A stretch of DNA of 64,000 nucleotides from Halegenticoccus soli. Its GTDB lineage: Archaea > Halobacteriota > Halobacteria > Halobacteriales > Haloferacaceae. The stretch lies in contig NZ_PEND01000006.1 of the NCBI RefSeq assembly GCF_002844195.1, positions 294,950 through 358,949 on the forward strand. Direction: 5' to 3'. A program made the position numbers and the translations under genes. The notes beneath the pieces were generated by a model that was given only the letters and a program-made list of their open reading frames with translations, had not been told where the DNA came from and made no database searches. Below are positions 44,368 through 52,524 of this stretch, piece by piece (the stretch's first letter is position 1; each line of letters starts with the position of its first letter).

Positions 44368-44531
44368 GCTCCTTCGGGACGGCTCCTCGGGCACGTCCGC
44401 GGGACGCTCGCGTGCGGTCCCCGAAGATGTCCGACGCCCGGCCGCAGAAAGAGGCGTAACCGTCCTCGGCGACGTAGCGATCGAAGTCTGACCGTTCTCC
44501 GTCCGCAAAATTGGACCGTTCTCCGTCCCGG

Positions 44532-44756
44532 TCACCGGGCGACGACGATGACGCCGTCGCACCCGTTGCACCGGTAGAAGCTACTCTCTCCCTGCAGGCC
44601 GAGGTACGTCCGATCGTGCGACGGGTGCGAACAGTCCGGTTCGCCGGAGAGCACGTAGACGTTCGACGGGGTCTCGGTCTCCGGCCGCTTTCGGCCGGCG
44701 GGCCGCGACCCGTCACGCTCGCCGCGGCGGTCGCCGGTCCCGAACGAGGCGTTCAT
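44532..44756 (-). CDS. Small zinc-ribbon-like protein, 74 aa
   Basis: A 74-residue protein with a basic N-terminal half and the metal-binding pattern CSHPSH plus YRCNGCDGVIVV in the C-terminal half, giving a possible Cys/His zinc site. Its ATG overlaps the stop of the upstream membrane-protein gene (ATGA), so the two are co-translated. Function unknown. Confidence 0.6.
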   Translation of the reverse strand: MNASFGTGDRRGERDGSRPAGRKRPETETPSNVYVLSGEPDCSHPSHDRTYLGLQGESSFYRCNGCDGVIVVAR

Positions 44757-44998
44757 GTCCAGTCGTCGTCGGCCCACACGAGCGCTTCGGTGATAGCCCA
44801 GAGCGCCACCACGACGACGAGGAGGGGCGCTCGTCCGAGTACGTCGAACCCCCGTAGCCACAGTATGATCGCCACCCCGATCAGCCCGACCCCGCCGAGC
44901 GTGACCACGAGGAGCGGCCACGAAATGCGAGTACGAGGCCGTGCGAGCCGATCCGGTGGGCAGGTCGATATCCCGCTATCGCGCGTGTTTTTCGTCAT
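44753..44998 (-). CDS. Small membrane protein, 81 aa
   Basis: From MTKNTRDSG (44998) this is an 81-residue protein with two hydrophobic spans (SWPLLVVTLGGVGLIGVAII and LLVVVVALWAITEALVW). In-frame ATGs further upstream (MRNGDQ and MATITP) lie inside the intergenic element that ends at 45015, so that element may have supplied alternative starts. Coupled to the zinc-ribbon gene. Function unknown. Confidence 0.5.
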   Translation of the reverse strand: MTKNTRDSGISTCPPDRLARPRTRISWPLLVVTLGGVGLIGVAIILWLRGFDVLGRAPLLVVVVALWAITEALVWADDDWT

Positions 44999-45345
44999 TC
45001 TCTGATCTCCGTTCCTCATAGGGGTTATCGTAGCCATCCGTACGTGGTGGGTGGAGAGACTCGGCACCGCGTTTCGAACCCTGTCGAGCGAATCTATGAA
45101 CTTCTACGATAACCCCTATCAGTTCTCAGTCGGCCGGGCGACACCGTAACCCGACCACCTGGTATAGAAGGTCGTGGGTTCAGCCGTCTCCGGCGAGTAC
45201 GAGAACCCGATGCTTTCCGAAACACGCGGACTGCCGATCGATTCCGGGACGATCCACGCGGCCGGATCCGGCTCGGCGACGGGCGTGGTGGGTCCGCTCG
45301 CGGTGGGCGCGACAGGTTTTCTCGAAACGGGGTCCTACTGAAGCC
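44999..45345. other. 347-base gap with intergenic element copy A
   Basis: Bases 45015-45122 are a 108-base inverted-repeat element. Bases 45123-45339 carry an open minus-strand frame of about 73 codons without any start codon that ends on the element's TGA; it may be a gene remnant or chance. The final bases hold the promoter of the HTH gene. Confidence 0.45.
45015..45122 (-). repeat. Intergenic inverted-repeat element, copy A
   Basis: A 108-base element bounded by CTCATAGGGGTTATCGTAG and its complement CTACGATAACCCCTATCAG. The inner 16 bases of each arm pair perfectly. Read on the minus strand it matches copy B (59668) with about 10 differences over 102 bases, and shares ends and the core TTCGAAAC with copy C (58161). 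The core resembles a tRNA T-loop but no tRNA is present. It may be a MITE or a structured RNA element. Confidence 0.75.
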
Positions 45346-46062
45346 ATGGCCGACACCGAACGTGACGCGGCCGCCCTTCGGCTCACGATGGAGGTGTGGC
45401 ACCCCGACTGTTGGGTTATCGAGACGACTGAACGGGTCGACGTCGGCATCCTCGGGTACGGCATCTACACCAACGGGGGCGGTCGTGCGACCTCCCTCTT
45501 CACCGTCTACGCCGACACGCAGGCGACGATCGACGACGCGCTCGCGGCGATTCGCGCCTCTCCGCACGTGCACTCCGTCGCGGCGATGACTCACAACTAT
45601 CGGCTCGATTCCCCGGCGACGCCGGGCAACGCGACGCGAGAACTCCTCGTCGAACACGACGGAACGATCCAGATCAGCGGGTCGTTCATCTCCCGCGGGT
45701 TCACGTACGCCGAGCCGGTCGACGTGCGGGACGGGCTCGAAGACTGGACGGTGGTGACCAACCGGGATCGGGAAACCGTCGACGCGCTCCTCGACGAGGT
45801 CCGCGACGAGAAAGCCGCCGAGATCACCGTGACCGGCGTGACGCGATCGAAGTGGGCGACCGGTGCCGGCGGATTACCGCTGGACCGGCTTTCGCGCCGG
45901 CAGCGGGAAGTGTTCGAACTCGCTCGCGATCGCGGGTACTACGCGTGGCCGAAGCGGACCTCGGCCGGCGAGTTAGCCGCCGAATTAGGCATCACGACGC
46001 AAACGCTGCACGAACACCTGCACAAGGTAGAGGCGGAACTCCTGGGCGCTTCCGCTGACTGA
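45346..46062 (+). CDS. Bacterio-opsin activator-type HTH regulator
   Basis: A 238-residue protein with an N-terminal sensor-like domain and a C-terminal helix-turn-helix of the Bat/HTH_10 type: PLDRLSRRQREVFELARDRG, then YYAWPKRTSAGELAAELGIT and TQTLHEHLHKVEAELLG. Such proteins are common haloarchaeal transcription factors. Ligand and targets are unknown. Confidence 0.85.
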   Translation: MADTERDAAALRLTMEVWHPDCWVIETTERVDVGILGYGIYTNGGGRATSLFTVYADTQATIDDALAAIRASPHVHSVAAMTHNYRLDSPATPGNATRELLVEHDGTIQISGSFISRGFTYAEPVDVRDGLEDWTVVTNRDRETVDALLDEVRDEKAAEITVTGVTRSKWATGAGGLPLDRLSRRQREVFELARDRGYYAWPKRTSAGELAAELGITTQTLHEHLHKVEAELLGASAD

Positions 46063-46248
46063 CGGGCGCTGAGACGCCGGCCGCTCCGTAGAAAATTCCC
46101 GTGAACGAACGTGGCGGCGGCCGGATCTCCCGGACGATCCCTCGACGCGATGGAGGCGGTCGTCGAGGAGCGGCTCGGCCCCTCGCGCTCCCCGCCGCGC
46201 GCCCGAACCGTCCGTGCGCTTAAGTGCGTTCTGCTCGAAGTGGGAACT

Positions 46249-46398
46249 ATGCCACAGGTGACCCTCGACGAGGAGACGCTGGAGCGGCTCGACTCCCTGC
46301 GGGAGGAGGACGAAGACTACGACGAGCTCATCAACGAGCTCATCAACATCTACGAGGCGGAGGAGCTGACGATGTACCGCAGCGGCGACGAGATCTGA
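46249..46398 (+). CDS. Small antitoxin-like protein, 49 aa (DUF7557-like)
   Basis: A 49-residue acidic protein: PQVTLDEETLERLDSLREED, then YDELINELINIYEAEELT. It looks like a short ribbon-helix-helix/VapB-like protein; I recall the pattern as DUF7557 (memory). A TATA-like CTTAAG lies about 29 bases upstream, setting the start. No toxin gene adjoins it. Confidence 0.7.
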   Translation: MPQVTLDEETLERLDSLREEDEDYDELINELINIYEAEELTMYRSGDEI

Positions 46399-46407
46399 CC
46401 GCGCCGC

Positions 46408-46863
46408 TCACTCCTGGTACGCGATCCGAACCTGCTCCCACTTTCCCTTCGATTCCAGGTGCCGCTGGAGTTCGTCCGCGTACTCCTGGGTGAGCCGTTC
46501 GGCCGCCTCCAGGCGCTTTTGATCGACGCCGCCACCGCCGCCGAGGCCGAACGCGCGCTTGATCGACCCGAAGACGCCGCCACCGCCGCTGCCTCCGCCC
46601 CCGCCGGACGAGGCCCCGCCGCCGCCCATCGATTGCACCTGCGACCGGATGTTCTCGAGTTCGGGCAGTATCTGCGGGAGCTTCTCGGTGTCGGCGACGA
46701 TTCGCGCCTCCTCCGGGTCGTCGGCGTTCTCGATCTCGAACTCCGTCGCCGTCATGACGAGTCCCCACTCCTGGTTCGTGAACTCGGAGGCGCGCACGCG
46801 TTCCGTGAACTGTCGGTCGACGGCCATGCGGTCCCCCACGATGCTGTCTGTCCAGTCGGCCAT
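46408..46863 (-). CDS. DUF5799-like haloarchaeal protein
   Basis: A 151-residue protein beginning MADWTDSIVGDRMAVDRQF, with NQEWGLVMTATEFEIENAD, a Gly-rich central stretch (about residues 79-115, broken by FGSIKRAFGLG) and a helical end (LTQEYADELQRHLESKG). I recall this arrangement as DUF5799 (memory). Function unknown. Convergent with the 49-residue gene. Confidence 0.7.
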   Translation of the reverse strand: MADWTDSIVGDRMAVDRQFTERVRASEFTNQEWGLVMTATEFEIENADDPEEARIVADTEKLPQILPELENIRSQVQSMGGGGASSGGGGGSGGGGVFGSIKRAFGLGGGGGVDQKRLEAAERLTQEYADELQRHLESKGKWEQVRIAYQE

Positions 46864-46910
46864 AGCCGACGTTCGTGGACCGGCCGCATCAGCGTTGTGC
46901 TGCTCGCCGG

Positions 46911-46994
46911 GTTCGGATCCGCGGGTTCGGGTCGGTGAGTTCGGGTCGGTGAGTTCGGATCGGCGAGTTCGGGTCGGCGAGTTCGAATCGGCGG
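46911..46994 (+). repeat. Six tandem copies of a 14-base unit
   Basis: Units of the form GTTCGGGTCGGTGA follow one another exactly six times with one to four substitutions each, between the divergent DUF5799-like and MOSC genes. The last unit ends about 40 bases before the MOSC ATG. May influence promoter spacing or be slippage-prone filler. Confidence 0.85.
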
Positions 46995-47037
46995 ATCGCA
47001 CCGAACGGCTATCCGCCTCGGCGCGCTACGTTCGACC

Positions 47038-47553
47038 ATGACGGGACGAGTCGAGGACGTCTTCATCGCGCCCGAGGACTCCGCGCCGATGGAGCGCGTC
47101 GAGTCGGTCGAGGCCGTGAAGGGCGGCCTCCGGGGCGACCGCTACCTGCGCGGTACGGGCTACTACTCGCCGTTCGACGTGTGCGAGGTGACGCTCATCG
47201 AGGCCGAGGCGATCGAGGAGATCCGCGAGGAGTTCGGCATCGACCTCGCGGACGGGCGTCACCGGCGGAACGTCGTGGTCCGTGGCGTCGAGGTGTACGA
47301 CCTGCTGGACGCCACGTTCCGAATCGGCGGCGCGGCGCTCCGCGGGACGCGCCCCCGGCCGCCGTGCGCGCACGTCGAACAGGTGGCCGGCGAACGGGGC
47401 GTCGCGCGAGCGCTGAGGAACAGGCGCGGCGGCGTCTGCGCCGACGTGCTCGAACCGGGAACGATCGCCGTCGGGGACGAACTCGAAGTCGTCGAGCGCG
47501 ATCCCCGGACGGTGGGACGGAAGATCGTGGATCGGCTGCGCGGGGGCGACTAG
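47038..47553 (+). CDS. MOSC domain protein
   Basis: A 171-residue stand-alone MOSC (molybdenum cofactor sulfurase C-terminal) domain. VEAVKGGLRGDRYLRGTG, EAIEEIREEFGIDL, DGRHRRNVVVRGVEVYDL and the Cys-containing RPRPPCAHVEQVAG are typical. MOSC proteins handle sulfur on a conserved Cys or reduce N-hydroxylated compounds; the role here is unknown. Confidence 0.88.
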   Translation: MTGRVEDVFIAPEDSAPMERVESVEAVKGGLRGDRYLRGTGYYSPFDVCEVTLIEAEAIEEIREEFGIDLADGRHRRNVVVRGVEVYDLLDATFRIGGAALRGTRPRPPCAHVEQVAGERGVARALRNRRGGVCADVLEPGTIAVGDELEVVERDPRTVGRKIVDRLRGGD

Positions 47554-47620
47554 CCGGCGCACCGCGACCGGCCGCTTCGATCGCCCCGCGGTCCCGATCG
47601 GACGGAGAGCTGTCGGAGCG

Positions 47621-48601
47621 CTACTCCGGGAAGATGCTCTCCGGGAGGAACGCCGTCACGGTCCAGTTCGGCGCATCGACGACTTCGCTGATCTTCAGAT
47701 CGACCGCCGCGGAGCAGAGGATGTACGCCTCCCCGCGCGTCAGGCCGCGTTCGGCGTGGAGGTGCTCGATCATGTGGCGGATCGCCTTCCGCGTTGCCTC
47801 CATCAGGTCGTCGGCGATGCCGGTCGTGCCGTACATCCGCTCGTCCGCGCCGGTCGGGGTGAACGGGCCGTCGGTTTCGAGCCGCGGCTGTTCGATCTCC
47901 GGGTCCGTTCGGACCGTGAGCCGGGCGGTGACGAACATCTCCGCCTCGATGCCGGTCACGCACACCTCGCCGTCGCCCTGCGCGGCGTGACAGTCGCCGA
48001 TCGAAAACAGCGCGCCGTCGGCCTCGACCGGGAGGTAGACGGTCGAACCGGCGGTCATCTGCTTTACGTCCATGTTCCCGCCGACCGACCGCGGGGGCAG
48101 CGTGTCGTGTTCGCCACCCTCGCCGGGCGCGACGCCGATGACGCCCGGGAACGGGTCGAGCGGCACCTCGATGCCGTTCACGAACCGCCCGACGTCGCCG
48201 TCGAGATCCCAGACGTGGAGGCCGGCGTCGGGGAACTCCCCCGGCAGCAGGCCCAACCCCATCTCCCCGGGGAGAAAGCCCGTGTACCCCCACCCCTTGT
48301 GCTGGAAGTCGAGCAGGTCGACCTGCAGGACGTCGCCGGGCGCCGCGCCCTCGACGGCGACGGGGCCCGTTAGCGGGTGGACCGGATCGAAACTGACGTT
48401 CGCGAAGTCCTCGGGCGTCGACTCGACGGTTATCTGCCGGTCGACGGCGTCGCGGCACTCGAATCGGATCACGTCGCCCGACTCGACCGTCAACGCGGGG
48501 TCGACTCCGTTGTCCCAGACCCGATGAATGTTGTGCTCCGCGTCGCTCAGTCGGTGGTCGACCTCGTACTCGCGCGCCGCCGCGCCCTCGCGCTGGCTCA
48601 T
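47621..48601 (-). CDS. Acetamidase/formamidase family protein
   Basis: A 326-residue amidohydrolase: HRVWDNGVDPALTVESGD at the N-terminus, HPLTGPVAVEGAAPGDVL, GFLPGEMGLGLLPGEF, GGNMDVKQMTAGSTVYLP and the catalytic DCHAAQGDGEVCVTGIE. Family members release ammonia from formamide or acetamide. A TATA-like AATTTATTC about 30 bases before the start on the minus strand gives it a promoter separate from the gluconate dehydratase gene upstream. Confidence 0.9.
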   Translation of the reverse strand: MSQREGAAAREYEVDHRLSDAEHNIHRVWDNGVDPALTVESGDVIRFECRDAVDRQITVESTPEDFANVSFDPVHPLTGPVAVEGAAPGDVLQVDLLDFQHKGWGYTGFLPGEMGLGLLPGEFPDAGLHVWDLDGDVGRFVNGIEVPLDPFPGVIGVAPGEGGEHDTLPPRSVGGNMDVKQMTAGSTVYLPVEADGALFSIGDCHAAQGDGEVCVTGIEAEMFVTARLTVRTDPEIEQPRLETDGPFTPTGADERMYGTTGIADDLMEATRKAIRHMIEHLHAERGLTRGEAYILCSAAVDLKISEVVDAPNWTVTAFLPESIFPE

Positions 48602-48670
48602 GGCTTATTTGTTAACTATCGTTCAGAATAAATTCCGCGATCGCGGCGAAACGGTCCGAAGGTATCTCGG

Positions 48671-48883
48671 CCTGCGCTTCATCGAACAACGCAAATCTGA
48701 GATTTGCGCGCACGACGAGGCTTACGCCTCATCGAACAACGTCGAGCGAAGCTCGACGGGCTTGACTTCGGCTACGCCTCGTCAAACGACGCCGAGCTCT
48801 GCTCGGCGAGCTCGATGAAGCTACGCTTCGTCGAACAATGCGGATCGACGATCCGCGGGCTCGATGAGGTTACTCCTCATCGA
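48671..48883 (-). repeat. Tandem array of paired hairpins after gluconate dehydratase
   Basis: Four variable hairpins, each 7 bp with a 3-base loop, lie at 48691-48707, 48741-48757, 48791-48807 and 48840-48856, a period of 50, 50 and 49 bases. Their arms differ (GCAAATC, GTCGAGC, GCCGAGC, GCGGATC) yet each pairs perfectly with its partner. A second, conserved hairpin type (TCGATGAGG/CCTCATCGA at 48861-48883) alternates with them. The conserved part copies the last codons of the gluconate dehydratase gene, whose stop is inside the final hairpin. Confidence 0.85.
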
Positions 48884-50108
48884 ACAACGTCTCGCCTTCG
48901 ACCATGTGCTCCTCGACGACGTCGAGGTCGAGCGTCACGCCGAGTCCCGGCTCCTCCGGGATCTCGATGTAGCCGTCCTCGATGACCGTCTCCTCGACGA
49001 GGTCCTCCCACCAGCCGAGCTGGTAGGAGTGGTACTCGACGGCGAGGGAGTTCGAGATGGACGTCCCGACGTGGGCGCTCGCCATCGTCGCGATCGGCGA
49101 GGAGACGTTGTGCATCGCGACCGGGACGTAGTAGGTGTCCGCCATGTCGGCGATCTTCCGCGTCTCGCGCATGCCGCCGACCTTGGGCATGTCGGGGGCG
49201 ACGATGTCGACCGCCTGCTCTTCGAGGAGGCGGCGCATGCCGTGCTTGCGGTAGACGTTCTCGCCCGCCGTGATGGGCGTCGTCGTGCTCTGGGTGACCT
49301 CCCGCTGGACGTCGTGGTTCTCCGGCGGGACGGGGTCTTCGAGCCACCACACGTCGTAGTCCTCGATGGCCCTCGCCAGCCGCTTCGCGCTGTTCGAGGA
49401 GAACGTCCAGTGGCAGTCGAACGCGGCGTCCGCGCGGTCCTTCACGCGCTCCGTGACGGCCTCGACGATCTCCGCCTTGTGGCGGATCTCGCCCGGGCGG
49501 AGGTGGCGGTTGGCGCGGTCCTTCTCCAGCCCCGACGGCACGTCGAGGTCGAACTTCAGCGCGTCGTAGCCGAGCTCCTCGACGACGCGCTCTGCCTCGT
49601 CGGCGCACGCCTCGGGGTCGGCCTCGTCGGCGGTGTGGCAGTCGCAGTAGACGCGGACCCTGTCGCGGTACTTCCCGCCGAGGAGCTGGTAGGCCGGCAC
49701 GTCGAGGATCTTGCCCGCGAGGTCGTGCAGCGCGATCTCGATCCCGGAGATGGCGGTGACGGTGACGCCCTCGATGGAGCCCTCGCCGGACATCTTCTGG
49801 ACGAGGTGTTCGAACAGGCGGTCGATGTCGAGCGGGTTCTCCCCGACGACGAACGGCTTCATCCGCTCTATGAGCTCCGGCACGCCCGCGCCCCAGTACG
49901 CCTCGCCGGTGCCGACGAGGCCGGCGTCGGTGTAGACGCGCACGAGCGTCCACGGGAAGTTGCCGTCGACCATCGTCGTCTGCACGTCGGTGATCTCGAC
50001 GTCTCGACCGCCGCCGCGCTCGCCGGTGACGCCCATCGTCTCCGCGGAGAGGTCCCGCATCGTGTACTCCGCGTTCGGATCGTGGAGCTTCGCGTAGTCG
50101 AGGCTCAT
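48870..50108 (-). CDS. gad: D-gluconate dehydratase (enolase superfamily)
   Basis: A 412-residue mandelate-racemase/enolase superfamily dehydratase. The capping domain has NFPWTLVRVYTDAGLVGTGE; the barrel has DALKFDLDVP, the metal Asp in DAAFDCHWTFS, VWWLEDPVPPEN (Glu), TTTPITAGENVYRKHG (Glu) and YYVPVAMHNVSSPIATMAS with the general-base His. It matches what I recall of the haloarchaeal gluconate dehydratase of the semi-phosphorylative Entner-Doudoroff path. Related xylonate or galactonate dehydratases are alternatives. Its 3' end is the source of the hairpin array. Confidence 0.85.
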   Translation of the reverse strand: MSLDYAKLHDPNAEYTMRDLSAETMGVTGERGGGRDVEITDVQTTMVDGNFPWTLVRVYTDAGLVGTGEAYWGAGVPELIERMKPFVVGENPLDIDRLFEHLVQKMSGEGSIEGVTVTAISGIEIALHDLAGKILDVPAYQLLGGKYRDRVRVYCDCHTADEADPEACADEAERVVEELGYDALKFDLDVPSGLEKDRANRHLRPGEIRHKAEIVEAVTERVKDRADAAFDCHWTFSSNSAKRLARAIEDYDVWWLEDPVPPENHDVQREVTQSTTTPITAGENVYRKHGMRRLLEEQAVDIVAPDMPKVGGMRETRKIADMADTYYVPVAMHNVSSPIATMASAHVGTSISNSLAVEYHSYQLGWWEDLVEETVIEDGYIEIPEEPGLGVTLDLDVVEEHMVEGETLFDEE

Positions 50109-50213
50109 AGCTAGCCCTTCATTCGGGGGAGGGTAAATCTTTGGAGATGCGGACGATCTCCGCGCTCCGGGCGTCGGTTCTCGACTCCGCGCCGACGGGT
50201 TCCGAGCGCGCTC

Positions 50214-50783
50214 TCACTCCGTCGCCGGGAGGGGAACGCGCCGTCCGGCGGCCGGGTCGACGAGCCGCCGGAGGTCGGGCGAGAGCCTCAGCCGGTCGAG
50301 CTGCCGCCGGATGTCGAGCCCCGGTGCGACCGTCGCCGCCTCGCCGTCCGAGAGCGCGGCGAGGCGGTTGAGGTACGCGAGCCGCAGGAGCCAGAGCGCG
50401 TCCCTGACGTCGTCCGGACCGCGGATCCGGTAGGTCACCCAGGAGGACTCCGGACGGACGTGGTGGCGGTCCGCCTTCCCCTCGGTCAGCAGCTGATTCC
50501 TGATCTCGCGCGTGAACGGCACGTCGATCAACCCTTCGTCCGGGTGGACGTGCCCGATCTCCGCCTCCCGGACGCGGAACTCGATCCCCCCGTCGGACGC
50601 CCCGCCTCGTTCGGTCCGGTCCGCCCGGTCGTCGGGCGTCCGCGCCTTCTCGGATCCGCCGATCTCTCGATCGGATCCGGAGCCGCTCGGCTCTCGGCCG
50701 TCGAAGCGGCGGGGCGCGGTTTCGACGCCGGGCCACGAGCCGACGCGGCGGACGACCGGCTCGAGGTGTCGTTTGGTCTGCAT
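50214..50783 (-). CDS. Luciferase-domain (DUF5519-like) protein
   Basis: A 189-residue protein. After a polar low-complexity segment (residues 20-65) comes a domain with FRVREAEIGHVHPDEGLIDV, FTREIRNQLLTEGKADRHHV, RPESSWVTYRIRGPDDVRDA, the pattern of the haloarchaeal 'luciferase' domain family, named for similarity to part of dinoflagellate luciferase. Actual function unknown. Confidence 0.75.
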   Translation of the reverse strand: MQTKRHLEPVVRRVGSWPGVETAPRRFDGREPSGSGSDREIGGSEKARTPDDRADRTERGGASDGGIEFRVREAEIGHVHPDEGLIDVPFTREIRNQLLTEGKADRHHVRPESSWVTYRIRGPDDVRDALWLLRLAYLNRLAALSDGEAATVAPGLDIRRQLDRLRLSPDLRRLVDPAAGRRVPLPATE

Positions 50784-50862
50784 TAGTTCACCCCCGACAG
50801 TGTCGGTCCCCGATGAATATGCTCCCGGAGAGAATAACTGTGACGCGTCGCTCGCGGTCGGC

Positions 50863-51135
50863 TCAGGAGGATCGGCCGTAGAGCGAGTAGAGCACGAGCG
50901 CCATCCCGAGCGCGACCAGCAGCGACTGGCTCATCCCGGCGACGAAGATCGACCAACCGAGGACGTCGTAGAGGACGCCCTCCAGGATAGAGCCGACGCT
51001 GACCAGCGCGAACCCGCCCGCCACGAAGAGCATCGGACGGTCGTCGTACCGCCGGTAGCCGCGGTACCCCTGAAGCGCGATCGCCAGGCCGAGGCCGACG
51101 ACGAGCAGCTTGGCGACGACGAGCCCGAGGTGCAT
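50863..51135 (-). CDS. DUF7521-like small membrane protein
   Basis: A 90-residue protein with three hydrophobic spans (LVVAKLLVVGLGLAIALQGY, LFVAGGFALVSVGSIL, SQSLLVALGMALVLYSLYG). Its ATG overlaps the stop of the winged-helix gene (TGATG), so the two are co-translated; this pairing is common in haloarchaea, and I recall the family as DUF7521. It may sense the membrane state for the regulator; that is inference. Confidence 0.75.
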   Translation of the reverse strand: MHLGLVVAKLLVVGLGLAIALQGYRGYRRYDDRPMLFVAGGFALVSVGSILEGVLYDVLGWSIFVAGMSQSLLVALGMALVLYSLYGRSS

Positions 51136-51494
51136 CAGCCGTCCTCCTTCCGCATGTCGTTCCACATGCGCGCGAACCGGTCCACGGCGTCCTCCCGCCG
51201 CGTCACGCTCACCTCGAACTCGCCGTCGACGAGCCGGACGTCGACCCGTTCGAGGTCGGCCTCGTACACGCTCCGGTGGTTGCCGTCGGCGTCGAGCTCC
51301 ACGGACTCCGAGAGCAGCCCCCGCTCGACGAGCGTTTCGAGCCGGCGGTAGACCGTCGCCAGCGAAACGTCGCAGGCCTCGCTCAACCCGCTGGCCGACA
51401 TCGGCTTCCGGCTCGTCTCGCTCAGTACGGATCTCACGTGTTCGTCCCCCAGCAACTCGAGCAGTGACGCGTCCGCCTCACTCCTCTCGCTCAC
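51135..51494 (-). CDS. ArsR-type winged-helix transcriptional regulator
   Basis: A 119-residue protein: LLELLGDEHVRSVLSETSRK, MSASGLSEACDVSLATVYRR (recognition helix), LETLVERGLLSESVELDADG, then a wing and a short C-terminal domain. Coupled to a membrane protein gene downstream. Divergent from the halocyanin gene, which could be a target. Confidence 0.85.
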   Translation of the reverse strand: MSERSEADASLLELLGDEHVRSVLSETSRKPMSASGLSEACDVSLATVYRRLETLVERGLLSESVELDADGNHRSVYEADLERVDVRLVDGEFEVSVTRREDAVDRFARMWNDMRKEDG

Positions 51495-51605
51495 GGAACG
51501 GCGACTACGCGGCGGGAGGTATATGTGCGTGCGCTTTCTCGCGCGATGAGAACGCGCGGGTCGAGTTATTGCCCCGGCTCAATTAGACGCGGGCGAGACA
51601 GACCA

Positions 51606-52424
51606 ATGAAGCGCAACGAATCCGTCAGCCGTCGCCGGTTCGCACAGTTCGTCGGCGGTGCGGCCGTCGTCGGACTCGCCGGCTGCACCGGGGACGCTCC
51701 GACCGCGGACGCCGGAAGCGACGGCACGACGACCGGACGACCGACGGAAACGACCGGACAGGGAACGGAGCCGAAAGAGACGACCACCGACGGGCACGGC
51801 GGGAGTCACGAGTCCGGCGGACACGGCCACGGGGGCGCTATCGAGGGGCCCGTCGAGCGGGCGGAGGTGACCATGCTGTCGAGCGACGACGGCGAACACT
51901 TCGACCCGCACGTCGTCTGGGTCGAGACGGGCGGCACGGTCGTCTGGAAACTCGAAAGCGGGGCTCACTCCACGACCGCGTACCACCCGAACAACGACAG
52001 GCCGCAGCGGATCCCGGACGGCGCGTCGGCGTGGGACAGCGGCGTCCTCAGCGAGTCCGGGGCGACGTTCGAACGGACCTTCGACGCGCCGGGCGTCTAC
52101 GACTACTTCTGCATCCCCCACGAGTCGATGGGGATGATCGGCAGCGTCATCGTCGGCGAGCCGGACACCGAGGGACAGCCGGGCCTGAAGCCCCCGCAGG
52201 CCGAGTTCTCGGACGAGGTGAGCACGAAGCTCGAGCGCCTGAACGAGATGGCGAAACAGGCGCTCGAAGGGGGCGGAAGCGCCGAGAGCGGCCACAGAAA
52301 CGAGACGGAGCACGGCCACGAGAACGAAACCGCCGGCGGTCACGGAAACGAAACAGCCCACGGCGACGAAAACGAGACCGAACACGGCCACGAAAGCGGG
52401 AACGAAACCGAGCACGGGCACTGA
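51606..52424 (+). CDS. Halocyanin/plastocyanin-type copper protein, lipoprotein with His/sequon-rich tail
   Basis: A 272-residue secreted blue-copper protein. The N-terminus has a Tat motif (SRRRFAQF) and a lipobox ending GLAGC. After a Thr/His-rich linker comes a cupredoxin domain with ligands in SGAHSTTAYHP (His) and YFCIPHESMGMIGS (Cys, His, Met). It would carry electrons at the outer face of the membrane. The last 45 residues repeat HGHENET-like units, with five N-E-T glycosylation sequons and about nine His, a possible glycosylated metal-binding tail. Confidence 0.9.
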   Translation: MKRNESVSRRRFAQFVGGAAVVGLAGCTGDAPTADAGSDGTTTGRPTETTGQGTEPKETTTDGHGGSHESGGHGHGGAIEGPVERAEVTMLSSDDGEHFDPHVVWVETGGTVVWKLESGAHSTTAYHPNNDRPQRIPDGASAWDSGVLSESGATFERTFDAPGVYDYFCIPHESMGMIGSVIVGEPDTEGQPGLKPPQAEFSDEVSTKLERLNEMAKQALEGGGSAESGHRNETEHGHENETAGGHGNETAHGDENETEHGHESGNETEHGH

Positions 52425-52524
52425 ACGCGCCGACTCGGCCCGCGTCGGTCGGCCGCTCCGCGTCCGGACGCGTCAGGCGGTCGGTCGACGCGCTTCTCGC
52501 GCCGGCGGCGGTTCCGGTCGGACC

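Noticed and set aside
45060..45100. tRNA gene suggested by the GGTTCGAA core of the intergenic element
   Set aside because: No acceptor stem, D arm or anticodon arm can be formed in the right order.
45119..45339. 73-codon minus-strand frame ending at intergenic element copy A
   Set aside because: It has no ATG, GTG or TTG start; its composition is protein-like, so it may be a remnant, but it cannot be called a gene.
48671..48883. CRISPR array
   Set aside because: The variable parts are palindromes, not unrelated spacers, the repeats are imperfect and short, and no cas genes are near.
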